Positions 23,432 to 34,402 of a stretch of DNA of 64,000 bases are shown here, one piece after another. The stretch's first letter is position 1, and every line of letters begins with the position of its first letter. Source of the DNA: Syngnathus acus (Eukaryota > Chordata > Actinopteri > Syngnathiformes > Syngnathidae); contig NC_051088.1 in the NCBI RefSeq assembly GCF_901709675.1, positions 1,800,664-1,864,663 on the forward strand. Direction: 5' to 3'. Under the pieces are notes generated by a model. The model saw only the letters and a list, made by a program, of their open reading frames with translations, had not been told where the DNA came from and ran no database searches. The position numbers were made by a program, and so were the translations under genes.

Positions 23432-24405
23432 TCAATGTCCCCCGCCTCCCCCGGGACGTGGGAAAAGCTCTGCCGGAGGTGGGAGTTGAAGCTCCAAGCA
23501 GACCCTTACAGAGCGTTTGGGTCTGCCAGGTCGGACCGGCATCTTGCCCCACCATCGGAGCCAACCCACCACCAGGTGGTGATCGGTTGACAGCTCTGCC
23601 CCTCTCTTCGCCCGAGTGTCCAAAACATGCGGCCGCAAATCCGATGACACGACTACTAAGTCGATCATCGAACTGCGGCCTAGGGTGTCCTGGTGCCAAG
23701 TGCACACATGGACACCCTTATGTTTGAACATGGTGTTCATTATAGAAAATCCGTGTCGAGCACAGAAGTCCAATAATAGAACACCGCTCGGGTTCAGATC
23801 GGGGGGGGGGCGTTCCTCCCAATCATGCCCTTCCAGGTCTCACTGTCATTGCCCACATGAGCATTGAAGTCACCCAGTAGAACGATGGAGTCCCCAGAAG
23901 GAGCGCTCTCCAGCACTTCCTCCAGGGACTCCAAGAGGAGTGGGTACTCTGAGCTGCCGTTTGGTGCATAGACACAAACAACAGTCAGGACCCGTCCCCC
24001 CACCCAAAGCTGGAGGGAGGCTACCCTCTCGTTCACCGGGGTAAACCCCAATGTGCAAGCGCCCAGCCGGGGGGCAATAAGTATACCCACACCTGCTCGA
24101 CGCCTCTCCCCGTGGGTAACTCCAGAGTGGAAGAGAGTCCAGCCCCTCTCGAGAGGGCTTGGACTGGAACCCAAACTGTGCGTGGAGGCAAGTCCGGCTA
24201 TGTCTAGTCGGAACTTTTCTGCCTCGCACACCAGCTCGGGCTCCTTTCCAGCCAGAGAGGTGACATTCCATGTCCCAAGAGCCAGCTTCTGCAGCCGGGG
24301 ATCAGACCGCCAAGGTCCCTGCCTTTGGCCGCCGCCCAGCTTACACTGCACCCGACCCCTTTGGCCCCTCCCACAGGTGGTGAGCCCATGGGAAGGGGGA
24401 CCCAC
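23432..24405 (-). pseudogene. Rex3 endonuclease domain, frameshifted
   Basis: The first part includes [19 protein letters not shown], the GTWNV start of the RTE endonuclease, then [27 protein letters not shown] and [12 protein letters not shown]. The conserved Glu segment reads GLASTHSLG where a target-recognition Glu would be expected (usually like LQETR/LTSTH). The frame shifts near 23795 and resumes as MDFCARHGFSIMNTMF, CTWHQDTLGRSSMIDLVVV with LSTDHHLVV, the closing DH motif. Inactive. Confidence 0.82.
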
Positions 24406-24776
24406 GTTTCCTTTTCGGGCTGTGCCTGGCCGGGGCCCATGGGTTTTACAGTATATTAATTTGGATTATTCTGTGAGAAGTTGTCAGTGCGTTGAGCTTT
24501 CTTCCAGGTGGAATGTCTCGTTTTCTTGAGTGCCCAGCCCTGCTTTCTGTTGATACTTGATAAAGACTTTTACTTTTCAAATTTTGTGTCATGTCTGCTT
24601 CTGGGTCTATACGTGACACAACATAAAGTCACGTTTTTTTTTAGAAATAAAACAAATATGTTGATGTTTAAATATGACACACATTCAATTACTGGTAACA
24701 CAAGCGCACATATATAACAAGGATTAACGTCCCTATAACTTTATAAATTAAATGTATTGTTCCATGCAATACATTC

Positions 24777-25501
24777 TTAGTCATTAAATCCATCGATCAA
24801 ATTCCTCGTCCTTTGTCAACAACGGCGGACGTGCGCCGCTGAGGTCAGCCTCGTCGTTATTCCACAGATCTAGTATATAACAATATTGTAGCGTTAACAA
24901 AGTACCAGGAAAGACGTGGGTTTGGTAAACGTCTCTTTATTTAACAAAACAAGAGTTCAACGAGCCAACAACTACTGAACTGTAACAATAAAAACATATA
25001 CAAGTTGCTACACGAAATAAAATATATCAAATAACTATAACATAAATAGTTCATTGCCACATGGCCCCAAGCACCGGCGCCGACTTCCAGGCGTGTGGCG
25101 GCGTAGACTTCCATCCCCGGAGGTGGCACTTCCAGCCACGGAGGTGGAAGAGAGCTCCGTAGAGTGAAACTTTCTGTGTCACTCCAAATCATTAAATCTT
25201 TCAAACTCTTCGTCCTCCGTGTCACTTACAAACAAAGCCGCTAATGATGCCGGTAGTACGTGGGGCCCTTCATCATCTTTGTCATCCCGTGATCGAATCC
25301 TTTGTCCTTTATGTAAACAACCGCCGCGCCGCTGACGTCACTTGCAGTTCAAACTACAGTAATCCCTTGCTACATCGCGGTTCGTTAACCGCGGTTCACT
25401 CTTCTTTTTTATTTTTTTTTATTTTGAGTCGCTCCTCAGTATAAGTCGCCCCCCCACCCAAACTATGAAAAAAAACACGATTTATAGTCCGAAAAATACG
25501 G
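24777..25501. mobile_element. Truncated copy of the AAGTCGC-family TA element
   Basis: The right end ATAGTCCGAAAAATACGG finishes at 25501 and is followed by TA. The left terminal repeat is missing: similarity to 239-1718 begins inside the 162-bp repeat (CATTAAATCCATCGATCAAA). It includes the embedded CAGTAATCCCTTGCTACATC end at about 25357. Confidence 0.75.
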
Positions 25502-25761
25502 TATCTTGTTATCAAAGAACACTCATAATACCTATCTTTTGGAAATGAATTGTTAAAGATAAATTATAAAGACATAGTTAGCATATAAATCAAAACATAT
25601 GACAAATATATAAACACTGAAGTACCTTACCACAGATTGTTGTGAGCGGCTTTATCCAGTCTTTCTTATAATAAAATGAGAGTTAATCTGTGTGTTTCAT
25701 TCAAAAGTTTATATCCAAATATTTACATCAATATGTACATGCTGCTGTGCAGTCATAATGT

Positions 25762-27600
25762 TCAGTTATTTGTCTTTCTTCTCTTCATCAACATTTCCAG
25801 CACATTCAGTCTGGCTTTACGCTTACGCTGTGAATTGGGAACATTAGTGTCTTCTTGTGGAGTTGAAGTACTGGGTTGTGATGCTCTAGTAGTGGATGAC
25901 TGGGTGTCAGATGGCCTGGAGACAGTTAGTGGTGGTTGATGCACTGGGCCTGATGTATTTGCTGCTTCAGAGATGGACTGGTATGTTCCTGTATGAGGAT
26001 TTGCAGTTGTTGAGATCGAGGGCACTGATGTAGATTGCGCCAATGTGTGTCCTTTGGTGGATTTGTCCTGCGTGGTAGTATTTGTAGTCAATCCATGCGT
26101 TCTCCTTTATGTGATATTCTTAACTGTGGCAGATTTAGATGCAAGTCTTGAATGGTGCTTTTTGAATGCTTTCCTTTCTGACCTTGCAGCACAGCGCTTT
26201 GCCTCTTCCTTGCTTTGTAGTTGACTCTTGTTCTTGAGCTGTAGTCTTTTCATCTTTTCTTTTTTGGCTTCTCTCTTTCTTTTGAGGTCTTTTTTGTACT
26301 CACTGGCACATTGTCGCAAATTAACACACAGTTTCTTGTCCACAACGTCATACCGGATATCCTTTCTCTTGAAATAAGTGACAGCAGATGAATCCCTAGT
26401 TTTCAAATGGTACTTCACTGTTTAAATGGCACTATAAGTCTCTATATTCATACGACATGATCTAATGTCCATGATGTCATCCATAGTATTAAAAGATGAT
26501 TCAACCTGCAGTCCATGAAAGATGCTCCAACACCAATTTGCAGACAGCAGCATACTTGTCAAAAACAGCAACCTTAGCCCACCATTCATCCACCTTCATC
26601 TCTTTACTGTTGTACAAAGGAAGGTTGATATCTGACTGCATCTGTTGAACTTGTAACGAAAACTTCTCCTTTTCTTCATTCAAAACTGCAACCATTTCCT
26701 GGAGCTGCTTCAGGCCTCGGGATGTCACAGCATGCCCTCTGGCTGCAGGATCAATGCACAAAATGGATCTTAGGAGCTTGTTATGCAATGGCATCTTCTT
26801 TTGCAGGTACTTCCCGCATACCTGGAATGCCCTGGTGGCTTTCCTCGTAAAGTGCAGAACTATAGAGTCATCCTTTCTGCTGTCTTTAATAATGGCTTGA
26901 ACAGCTGTGCCTGTGAAGATGTCCTTCTCTCGTAAGAAAATCTCTGCATCTTCTAAATCCATGGTTTTCAGCTCACAGCCGGAATCCTTTCAGGCTTGAC
27001 ATAGCATACCAAACAATCACGGAATAACTCTTCAAGCTTGTCATGGATTAGTGGTTCTGTGCTCTGGAAAAGACAGACATATCTTTTCAAGATTGGCAGA
27101 GCAGACTGATAAAACTGAATCGTGAGACAACTTCGTTTGGCCTTGAAAAGGATTTTGTCAACGATGCGGGCTTTCCTGGCTTTGCCACCATCCGTCAGCT
27201 TCTTCCTTGACAAGGATTTTGTGATTTCTTTAATTCTCTGTCTGCTACTGATACTGACATTCATTCTTCTATAAATCTCCAGCACTATGCCATGATACAC
27301 ATGCCTCAGGTCAGAAGACACAAAGGCATAATAAAACACCTGCAAAGCGTCCCAGATCCTCAAAGTGCCGACAGACAAATCATATGCAGAAAGCCAGCGG
27401 TGATTCACGAAGCGTTCTGGCACTGTGTATTTGATACGTAGAAGCTCGCATATCTCTGACATGTGTTCTCTATGATCTGGAGACCACTTTGAGTTGTTGT
27501 AGAGATCAGTAAACAGGCCTTCTGCCCAGTGTTCAAATACTGAACAAAACTGTTTACATGCATTGTGTACATGATGACAAATGTCGCCATTTACATCCAG
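25762..27600 (-). pseudogene. hAT-like transposase gene, frameshifted
   Basis: Coding pieces on the minus strand at 27600-26968, 26962-26501, 26418-26107 and 26091-25762 form one decayed protein. Motifs: CHHVHNACKQFC and VPERFVNHRWLSAYDLS (W-containing block before an RNase-H-like insert), then KMPLHNKLLRSILCIDPAARGH, VDEWWAKVAVFDKY, and after a frameshift FHGLQVESSFNTMDDIMD, MNIETYSAI, a position reminiscent of the hAT dimerisation region. The last part is Lys/Arg-rich with a coiled appearance (KKDLKRKREAKKEKMKRL) and ends in a basic RKRKARLNVLEMLMKRRK. At least two frameshifts and one stop. Family assignment rests on memory of similar fish proteins. The sequence 27700-27930 leads to a terminus-like CAGGGATGAGAATC on the minus strand. 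Confidence 0.6.
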
Positions 27601-27959
27601 AAGATGGGGTACTTGATTACTGCGGATCCCAGTCTACAGCCCACTCTTTGATCCGCGCATGACTGCGCACGAGTCCATCAGAACGGAAACTAGATTAGCC
27701 CATGGTAATGCTAATTAGGCAAATGAGTAGGCAAATGATGTGACGAAAGTAGCGCCAAAATGCTGCCGAAAATTAGGCGGCTGTTGTCGCAACACTGCTG
27801 CCAGCCGCTCCCCCCCCCATATAAAAACAATTTTCTCAACGGCTCTACACGATTCACGAAAATGATACTCCCGACGGAAAAAAACATGGAAATCCGCGGA
27901 TCTGCGGAAGATTCTCATCCCTGTAACATAACACAACATACCATCACCAATTATATTTT

Positions 27960-28480
27960 AAACTTTTTATTTTAAAGTTTTTCTTCTTCAATGTCACGAG
28001 GGTGCTACCCAGTGTTCAGATAGGGAAACGAATTTGGTTCAGTGGTTACTAATCCAAAATATTACTTGAAACACTTATTACATTCCTTCCACAAATTTTT
28101 ATTATATGTATTTATACTTAATTTCATTAGGGCTGGCAATAGCAATACGCTACACCTTTGAACCCATATGAAATTCCGTTCTGATTTGCCCTGTGAGTAT
28201 ATTCACACCATTTGGCAATTTGGTTTAATTTTAATTGGAATACAAAGCTCTATGTAAACCTGAATGGTGATTATCTTTGTGTTTAACCCATATCAGATAT
28301 TTGCAAACAGTTGCTTTTACTAGGGAGGGAAATAAGCCACATTTCCCACTATTGTCTCATGTTACCAAGCAACACAGTAATTGAATCACAATTTGTTTGT
28401 GCATTTTCTGCACTCTATTTTTAAGACGTGTCCTGATCTTAAAAAAAGGGGATAGGAATTTAACAAACGTTTTTGATAAT
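27960..28480. other. lama5 intron 1, nothing recognised
   Basis: AT-rich non-coding DNA with no supported element ends apart from a possible hAT-like TAGGGCTGG at 28132. No exon-like stretch. Confidence 0.45.
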
Positions 28481-28482
28481 CC

Positions 28483-28815
28483 ATCTATCCAATTTCTGTA
28501 CCGCTTGTCACCACGGGGGTCACGGGCGTGCTGGAGCCTATCCCAGTAGTCATCGGGCAGTAGGCGGGACACCCTGAACCGGTTGCCAGCCGATCGCAGG
28601 GCACACAGAGACAAACAACCATCCGCACTAGGGGCAATTTGGAGTGCTCAATTGGCCTACCATGCATGTTTTTGGGATGTGGGAGGAAACCAGAGTGCCC
28701 GGAGAAAACCCACGCAGGCACAGGGAGAACATGCAAACTCCACACAGGGAGGGCTGGAGGTAGAATCGAACCGGCACCGTCCTAACTGTGAGGCGGACGT
28801 GCTAACCACCCCTGT
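28483..28815 (-). mobile_element. ATGG-tailed tRNA-derived SINE, minus strand
   Basis: Same family as 6302-6665: complement of TCTGTACCGCTTGTC at the low end and of AACTGTGAGGCGGACGTGCTAACC at the high end. It lacks some 20-30 bp of the head compared with 37665-38031. Confidence 0.8.
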
Positions 28816-28874
28816 TTTGGATAGTCAATTAATTTAATTATTATTAAATTAATTAAAAAAACGTGAATCAATTA

Positions 28875-30150
28875 GGGCCCGGCCGGGCACAGCCCGAAAA
28901 GGAAACATGGGTTCCCTTTCCCATGCAAAAAGTTTGGACACCCCTGCCCTAGGCTGCAATTCGATGATCGACTTTGTAGTCGTGTCATCGGATTTGCGGC
29001 CGCATGTTTTGGACACTCGGGTGAAGAGAGGGGCGGAGCTGTCAACTGATCACCACCTGGTGGTGGGTTGGCTCCGTTGGTTGGGGAAGATGCTGGTCCG
29101 ACCTGGCAGAACCAAACGTACTGTGAGGGTCTGCTGGGAACGTCTGGCAGAATCCCCTGTCAGGAAGAGCTTCAACTCTCACCTCCGGCAGAGCTTTTCT
29201 CACGTTCCGGAGGAGGCGGGGGACATTGAGTCCGAGTGGACCATGTTCCGTGCCTCCATTGCTGAGGCAGCCGACCGGAGCTGTGGCCATAAGGTGGTTT
29301 GTGTCTGTCCCCGAACCCACTGTTGGACACCGGCGGTTCACAGCCAAGTGTGAAGCGGTCGGGGTGAGGATCAGCACCTTCAAATCTGAGTCCATCGTCC
29401 TCAGTCGGAAAAGGGTGGAATGCCCTCTCCGGATCGGGGATGAGTTCCTGCCCCAAGTGGAGAACTTCAAGTATCTTGGGGTCTTGTTCACGAGCGAGGG
29501 CAGGATGGCGCGTGAGATCACCAGGCGGATCGGTGCAGCGTCGGCTGTGATGCGGACTCTGTACCGGTCCGTCATGGTGAAGAGAGAGCTGAGCCAAAAG
29601 GCAAAGCTCTCAATTTACCGGTCGATCTACGCTCCTACCCTCACCTATGGTCACAAGCTCTGGGTCGTGACCGAAAGAAGAAGATCCCTGATACAGGGGG
29701 CCGAAATGAGTTTCCTCCGCAGGGTCTCCGGGCTCTCCCTTAGAGATAGGGTGAGAAGCTCGGTCATCCGGGAGAGACTCGGAGTAGAGCCGCTGCTCCT
29801 CCACGTTGAGAGGAGCCAGATGAGGTGGCTCGGGCATCCCACCAGGATGCCTCCTGGACGCCTCCCTGGAGAGGTGTTCCGGGCATGTCCCACCGGCAGG
29901 AGACCCCGTGGACGGCCCAGGACGCGCTGGAGAGACTATGTCTCTCAGCTGGCCTGGGAACGCCTTGGGATCCCCGGGATGAGCTGGACGAAGTGGCAGG
30001 GAGAGGGAAGTCTAGGAGTCCCTCCTCAAGCTGCTGCCCCCACAACCCGACCCCAGATAAGCGGAAGTGGATGGATGGATGGATGGATGGATGGATGGAT
30101 GGATGGATGGATGGATGGATGGATGGATGGATGGATGGATGGATGGATGA
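28875..30150 (+). mobile_element. Rex3 LINE copy with large internal deletion, plus strand
   Basis: An exact 10-bp duplication GAATCAATTA (28865-28874 and 30151-30160) brackets a copy that starts GGGCCCGGCCGGGCACAGCC and ends in a long GGAT tail (30066-30148). The 5' UTR (to about 28922) is followed by a 21-bp hAT terminus (CAAAAAGTTTGGACACCCCTG), then the endonuclease C-terminal part, then at about 29325 a jump to the RT thumb. The core RT is missing. Confidence 0.9.
28940..30060 (+). pseudogene. Rex3 coding remnant (endonuclease end fused to RT thumb)
   Basis: Frame one (28940-29330) reads SMIDFVVVSSDLRPHVLD, LSTDHHLVVGWLRWL and [18 protein letters not shown]. Frame two (29340-30045) reads [73 protein letters not shown] and [14 protein letters not shown]. 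The linker, palm and FADD motif between them are deleted. The last 15 codons are frameshifted relative to the other copy. Confidence 0.85.
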
Positions 30151-30589
30151 GAATCAATTATTTAAAAAAACAATTGATAGCTGTGGCTCTAAAATTTTAC
30201 ACAACAGCCATGTGCTCGGTATTGGTATTAGTCACTCAATACTCACAGAGGATCGGAATTGGTTTCGGCAGCATAAAACCCTGAACATCCATAGTAAAAT
30301 AGTAAATGCATTTGTGAAATTGTCTTACATGCACATTTAACATTTTTGCCTTTATTTTGAAACATAATACTTATTATTATCATTAACAATAATAATAATA
30401 ATAACATCCCACATTCCAAAAACATTCATGGTAGGCTGACTGACCACTCCAAGTTGCCCGTAGGTGTTGGTGCAAAAAGTAGTTCGTCTATCTGTGCCCT
30501 GTGGTTGGCTAGCAACCAGTTAATTTAAAAGAAATAGTTTTTAATAAATAATTTTAAAAAGTTCTCATTGTATCAAAATAAAGTATTAT

Positions 30590-30656
30590 GGGTCATTTTA
30601 AATTCTGAGGACATCTAATTGCTGGCTCCTGAATTTCCCCCCGTGAATCAATAAAG

Positions 30657-30720
<64 letters not shown>
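30590..30720 (+). mobile_element. LINE 3' tail with (TATC)n repeat
   Basis: TTTCCCCCCGTGAATCAATAAAGTATC followed by about 16 TATC units. The AATAAAGTATCTATC form is a common fish LINE tail; only the 3' end is present. Confidence 0.7.
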
Positions 30721-30722
<2 letters not shown>

Positions 30723-32405
30723 ACATCCCACCCATCAAATTTTAAATAAGCTACATACAAAATACTAAAACATGCAGTTCCTCAATAAATGTTTTTGTCC
30801 TGAAAACACATTCTATAAAAAATGAGAGAATATTTTTAAAATACCAAATACCCCTAAAATACCACTTTCCTCTTGTGCCACCTCCCTAATGACCAAACTG
30901 AATCGCAAATAAAACAGTTAAAATGAAGTTTAAATAGCATTTTTTGGGAGAGAGTATTATTTGTTTTTATTGTTTCATTGCTGCCTCCCGTAACTGTGGG
31001 AACATTTGTTTTAATAAACATTACATTTAAAAAATAATTATTATTCCTGGAACGTGTCCCACCTTTTTAGCATGGTAGAAGAAATCAGTGAATGATACGC
31101 TGGAAATGGATATCATCAACCAATTTTCAAAAAGAATGGCTCGAGTAAAGGTATGTCCTCCCTTCTATTTTCATATTTTTATAACAGTTAGCCACAGTTG
31201 ATTGTCTCCCTTTACCTTATGCACTACTATTATGCATGTAATCAGAATAAGACTATTGTTTTTTTATTATCTTACTGACTTATTTATATGAGTTGGTCCT
31301 CTTGGTCAGCAATAACAGCTAGCTAAACATCTAGTATGTACTCCTGAGAGAAAATCAACATTCGTGTGGAGTTGCAACCCTGTTGCTGTGATTAGAGTGA
31401 CAGGGTTGCACTCCATTAACAGGGTTGCATCACCTTCAATTCACTCAGACTTTAGAAACTATTATTTGTAATTCAATTTAGAAAAATTACAATTTCTGAG
31501 ACATAATTTAGTTACTCTGCATACTATAAACAATTTCCGACTTACATACTGAATTGTTTACTTTTTTTTTCTAATGGGAGTGCAAATTACAATATTTTGG
31601 TTGCAGCAACTACCTTGATGGGATGGATTAACAAGATAAATAAACATGTATTCAAACAATGAATTACAATTCATAATAGTAGGTGACACTAAATTAAGTA
31701 AGATAAATTGTTTTTCATACAGTGTGGCTCACCATTGAGTGCTACTGAAAAGCAGAGACAGTACCGAGCCAAGAGTGATGGTGATTTACAAAGGAGACAA
31801 AAGTACTTAAAAAAAGTGTTAGTGCATCAGACGGCATTAGAACTTTTTCAAAAAAGACTTTGGTGTCTTGGCCGTTTATTTGTCATTTATTTGACAATCT
31901 GTACTCAAAAATAATGTAGCTAGCTAATGATCCTACTTACTTTATGTAACCCTGTTACCCCAATTTTAACCCTTATCGGATCATTTTATGAAATGAAAAT
32001 AAACCTAAATTACTTTCTCAGCTCAAACGTTTTCAAGCCAACTTAAAGAGTTTATGCAATCACATAAAAAATGTGTTAGGATAAATATTGTACATTACTG
32101 AAATTGGTAAAGTGAAACGTGACATTCATGAAAAGTTGGATGAGACAGATTTTGAAAGTTAAAATCAAGTCACATGTGAAATCAATTGGTTATTCAGAGA
32201 CAATGTTAATTTATTTACGTAATGGAAAATGAATTATATTTCAGAAATCAATACTTTTTCAGGTTTCTCATTATTGGTAACAGGGTTGCACTAAGTATTG
32301 TAAAAACCCAATAAATCAAGTAATATAAATTGTACAATTGATCTACGCATAAACTGAGCTAATCAAGCCTGTTTATTACCGACTACTGATGAATCTGAAA
32401 AGAGA
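30721..32405. other. lama5 intron 1, no recognised feature
   Basis: AT-rich, no strong element ends. The sequence GTGACAGGGTTGCACTCC near 31398 and CAGGGTTGCA at 31421 and 32281 recur, perhaps a decayed repeat. A short frame (31708-31914) has AEKQRQYRAK-like sequence but no support as an exon. Confidence 0.4.
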
Positions 32406-32410
32406 AAGAT

Positions 32411-32760
32411 TATGGGTGGCGGAGCTCATGGTAAAGTGTTTGTCTCCCAACTCAGGTTGTCGGTTCAATCCTCAACCCTGGTGACCATGTCGAAGTGTCC
32501 TTGAGCAAGACACTGAACCTTAATTTGCTCCCCGTGGGCCTGGCAGCGCCTTGCATGGCAACAGCCTCGTACTGGTGTATGAATATGTGTGTGAAAGGGT
32601 GAATGTGAGGCATTGTAAAGCATTTTTCTCGATCCCTTTTGGAGCTAAGTCTGGAAGGAGCTAATGGATGTGAGAAATGCTGTTTAAATACTTTTTTTTC
32701 TTTTTCACTTTAAAGTGTAGATAAAGTGCTATATAAAGTGCAGATTTTTTTTTTTTTAAT
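32411..32760 (+). mobile_element. tRNA-like SINE or short repeat, plus strand
   Basis: Begins ATGGGTGGCGGAGCTCATGG, with a box-B-like GGTTCAATCC about 50 bp later, then the well-known fish repeat body GTGTCCTTGAGCAAGACACTGAACC and a 3' part with AAAGTGCTATATAAAGTGCAG. The spacing of the two box-like motifs suits a tRNA-derived head. Confidence 0.6.
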
Positions 32761-33057
32761 TAAAGCCCCTAATTCTTGAATGATCCGTTTACATACAGTA
32801 ATATTTTTGTGTTTTGTTCTCGAGCACAACTTTATCATACCCTGCACTAGGACTGGGCTGCATAGGACTCGTACTGCATTATAGAACTGCAATAGAGGTG
32901 GAGAGAACAATACCCACACTCTAAGAACCACACAACAGACCCGCTGGTCTGGTGGGTCGAATACTGTTAAGTAAATGTTTCTCAACAAAAAACGTGTGAA
33001 TCGGAGTTAGTCGCCGGCACACGTTGTCACGTTGTCTATTCCTTCAGTAGGGCTCAC

Positions 33058-33324
33058 CTGGATGGTCTGTCCAGGGTCTCCCGACACCGGTCCACCGACC
33101 AGCTTGCAGTAGAGGTCGGGCACGCTCTTTCCAGCCTCGTCTTCCCCGCAGGTGGCAGTGGCAGTGATTTTGGTGCCCTCCGCCAGGTTGAAGTACGGCG
33201 GGTGCAGGCTGAAGCCATTTACGCCACCGTCACTTGCGGCCTCTTGTGTGGACACCGGAAGCGAGACCACTAGCACCAAGGCCGAAACTAACGGCAGTAA
33301 AGCAAGGCGCGTGAGAGGCGCCAT
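33058..33324 (-). CDS. lama5: Laminin subunit alpha-5, exon 1 (signal peptide and start of LN domain)
   Basis: Coding runs from the ATG at 33324 to a donor CAG/GTGAGC after 33058, 89 codons, phase 0 at the end. Residues about 4-24 (LTRLALLPLVSALVLVVSLP) form a signal peptide with cleavage likely near STQ/EA. FSLHPPYFNLAEG, TATCGEDE and DLYCKLVGGPVSGDPGQTIQ follow, the start of the laminin N-terminal domain with its first conserved cysteines. This matches LAMA5 as I recall it and joins exon 2 without change of phase. The protein is a large secreted basement-membrane chain that assembles with a beta and a gamma laminin. The upstream in-frame ATG at 33387 was not used because the frame from it crosses a poly-T tract that looks like a splice acceptor. 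Confidence 0.93.
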
Positions 33325-33362
33325 CGCCGACACCACCTGTGGTAAAAAAAAAAAAAAAAAAA
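33325..33362 (-). promoter_or_regulatory. lama5: Candidate splice acceptor with 19-base poly-T tract just 5' of the lama5 start codon
   Basis: On the minus strand a run of 19 T (33362-33344) is followed by ACCACAG and then GTGGTGTCGGCG before the ATG. This has all parts of a strong acceptor (at 33337/33336) and would leave a 12-base 5' UTR in the coding exon, implying a separate upstream 5' UTR exon. Alternatively it is simply 5' UTR with a poly-T run. Confidence 0.5.
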
Positions 33363-33640
33363 GTTGTGAGCTAAGCGAAGCGCTCAACTTGTTCGTATAG
33401 GAAAGTCAGTGGGTCGAGCGAGGAAAAAGCTGAAAATGTAGTCGCGTCTAAGCCGCCAGCGTGCTCCTGGGCGTTACTAAGCGGCAGATGTGAATGTGCG
33501 CTTGCTCCGTCCGTGACTAATAAGGGTCGCGAGCACGCTCAAGTGGGCCTCCTACATGGTCACGTTACTTGCATGCTCGTGCACGCGCAAGGAGGGGCGG
33601 TATGTAGAGTCGTCATCTCGTCCTCGCAAATCGGGGGACT
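33363..33640 (-). promoter_or_regulatory. lama5: CpG-rich 5' flank of lama5, probable promoter region
   Basis: Contrasts with the AT-rich surroundings: many CpG steps and a GGGGCGG box at about 33595-33601. No TATA box is obvious at a sensible place. It lies directly upstream of the first coding exon, so it is the natural candidate for promoter and 5' UTR exon. Confidence 0.5.
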
Positions 33641-33736
33641 ATCTAAGAAAGTCAGTTGCCCAGTCCAATTATAGACCATAACCCTAACCCTAAATCTTTA
33701 GGCCTATAAACAATATTAATCGCTTAAATACACACA

Positions 33737-33785
33737 ACCCGCCGACACGGTGGTCGTCTGGTAGCACGTCCGCCACACAGGTCTT
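33737..33785 (+). mobile_element. Fragment of an ATGG-tailed SINE head
   Basis: CCGACACGGTGGTCGTCTGGTAGCACGTCCGCCACACAGG matches the tRNA-like head of the SINE family at 37665-38031, here in plus orientation and cut short. Confidence 0.55.
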
Positions 33786-34229
33786 CGTTTTTCGATGACT
33801 TTTCATCCATCTACGAGTCCGCCAACTTGCATGCTTTTAAATTGTGTTTTATTTTTATTGTGCTACACAATCGCTGATAGTACGGAGCTTATTATTGGTC
33901 ATGACAGTTATTGGTTAAGCCCTCTCAAGGTCATACATGTTGTAAAATAATATGCACATTTCCAGCGAGTTAAAAGCCACTGTAGTAACGTTGTAGTCCA
34001 TCCAATATTTTATTCAATTCTGTTTCAGTGTGTCTCACTTTCACACATCACACAAGGTAGAGAAGAAGGCTAAAATGATCATTCAAGTCATTTCAGACAA
34101 AACAGTTTCTTTCCACAGGCTATCACTGCACTGAACTCAAAATAACTCATAGCAAATTCCATTGCTGCTACTGCACACAACACATGGCATTGCACTGTTA
34201 TCCATACAAATTGCACATAAATTATTCAT
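33786..34229. other. 5' flank of lama5, nothing recognised
   Basis: No coding or element signals supported between the SINE fragment and the LINE tail. Confidence 0.45.
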
Positions 34230-34402
34230 CTGCTCTGCACTTAGTTACTGTACTGTATACAGTGTTGTATGCTCTATGTTTTGCTTGTTTTATTGTTTTA
34301 TTTTATTGTTGCTCTATGTTTTTGCTTGTTTTTTATTGGAGTTGCTCCTCATTTTCGTTGTATCTCACCGTACAATGACAATAAAGGCTTCTTATCTTAT
34401 TT
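34230..34402 (+). mobile_element. LINE 3' UTR tail
   Basis: GTTGCTCCTCATTTTCGTTG, then TGACAATAAAGGCTTCTTATC, the common L2-type 3' end. The hydrophobic frames here are chance translations of T-rich UTR. Confidence 0.6.

Larger units (their letters stand above)
21100..24437 (-). mobile_element. Rex3 (RTE clade) LINE, minus strand, nearly full length
   Basis: Read on the minus strand: 5' UTR from about 24437 (CCGGCCAGGCACAGCCCGAAAAGG), endonuclease (24405-23432), linker, reverse transcriptase (22964-22099), a solo LTR insertion (21799-22093), C-terminal domain (21797-21129) and a tail of ATGG repeats preceded by CCGGATAAGCGGAAGAAG. The short ATGG tail, lack of poly(A) and domain order are typical of fish Rex3. 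The coding region has several frameshifts. Confidence 0.88.
13326..33057 (-). other. lama5: lama5 intron 1, about 19.7 kb, transposon-filled
   Basis: Defined by the exon 1 donor (CAG/GTGAGC at 33058/33057) and the exon 2 acceptor at 13326. Clearly recognised mobile elements make up about half of it: an L2-type LINE (14412-18712), Rex3 copies (21100-24437, 28875-30150), a hAT-like transposase gene (25762-27930), SINEs and hAT elements. First introns often hold enhancers, but I could not identify one by eye. Confidence 0.85.

Noticed and set aside
31398-32300. Repeated CAGGGTTGCA motif as a hAT element
   Set aside because: The motif occurs three times but no paired inverted ends or 8-bp duplication could be found.
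33325-33387. Longer lama5 start at the ATG at 33387
   Set aside because: The extension is mostly poly-Phe encoded by a T19 run that looks like a splice acceptor tract, and it would put a non-hydrophobic-then-Phe stretch before a normal signal peptide.
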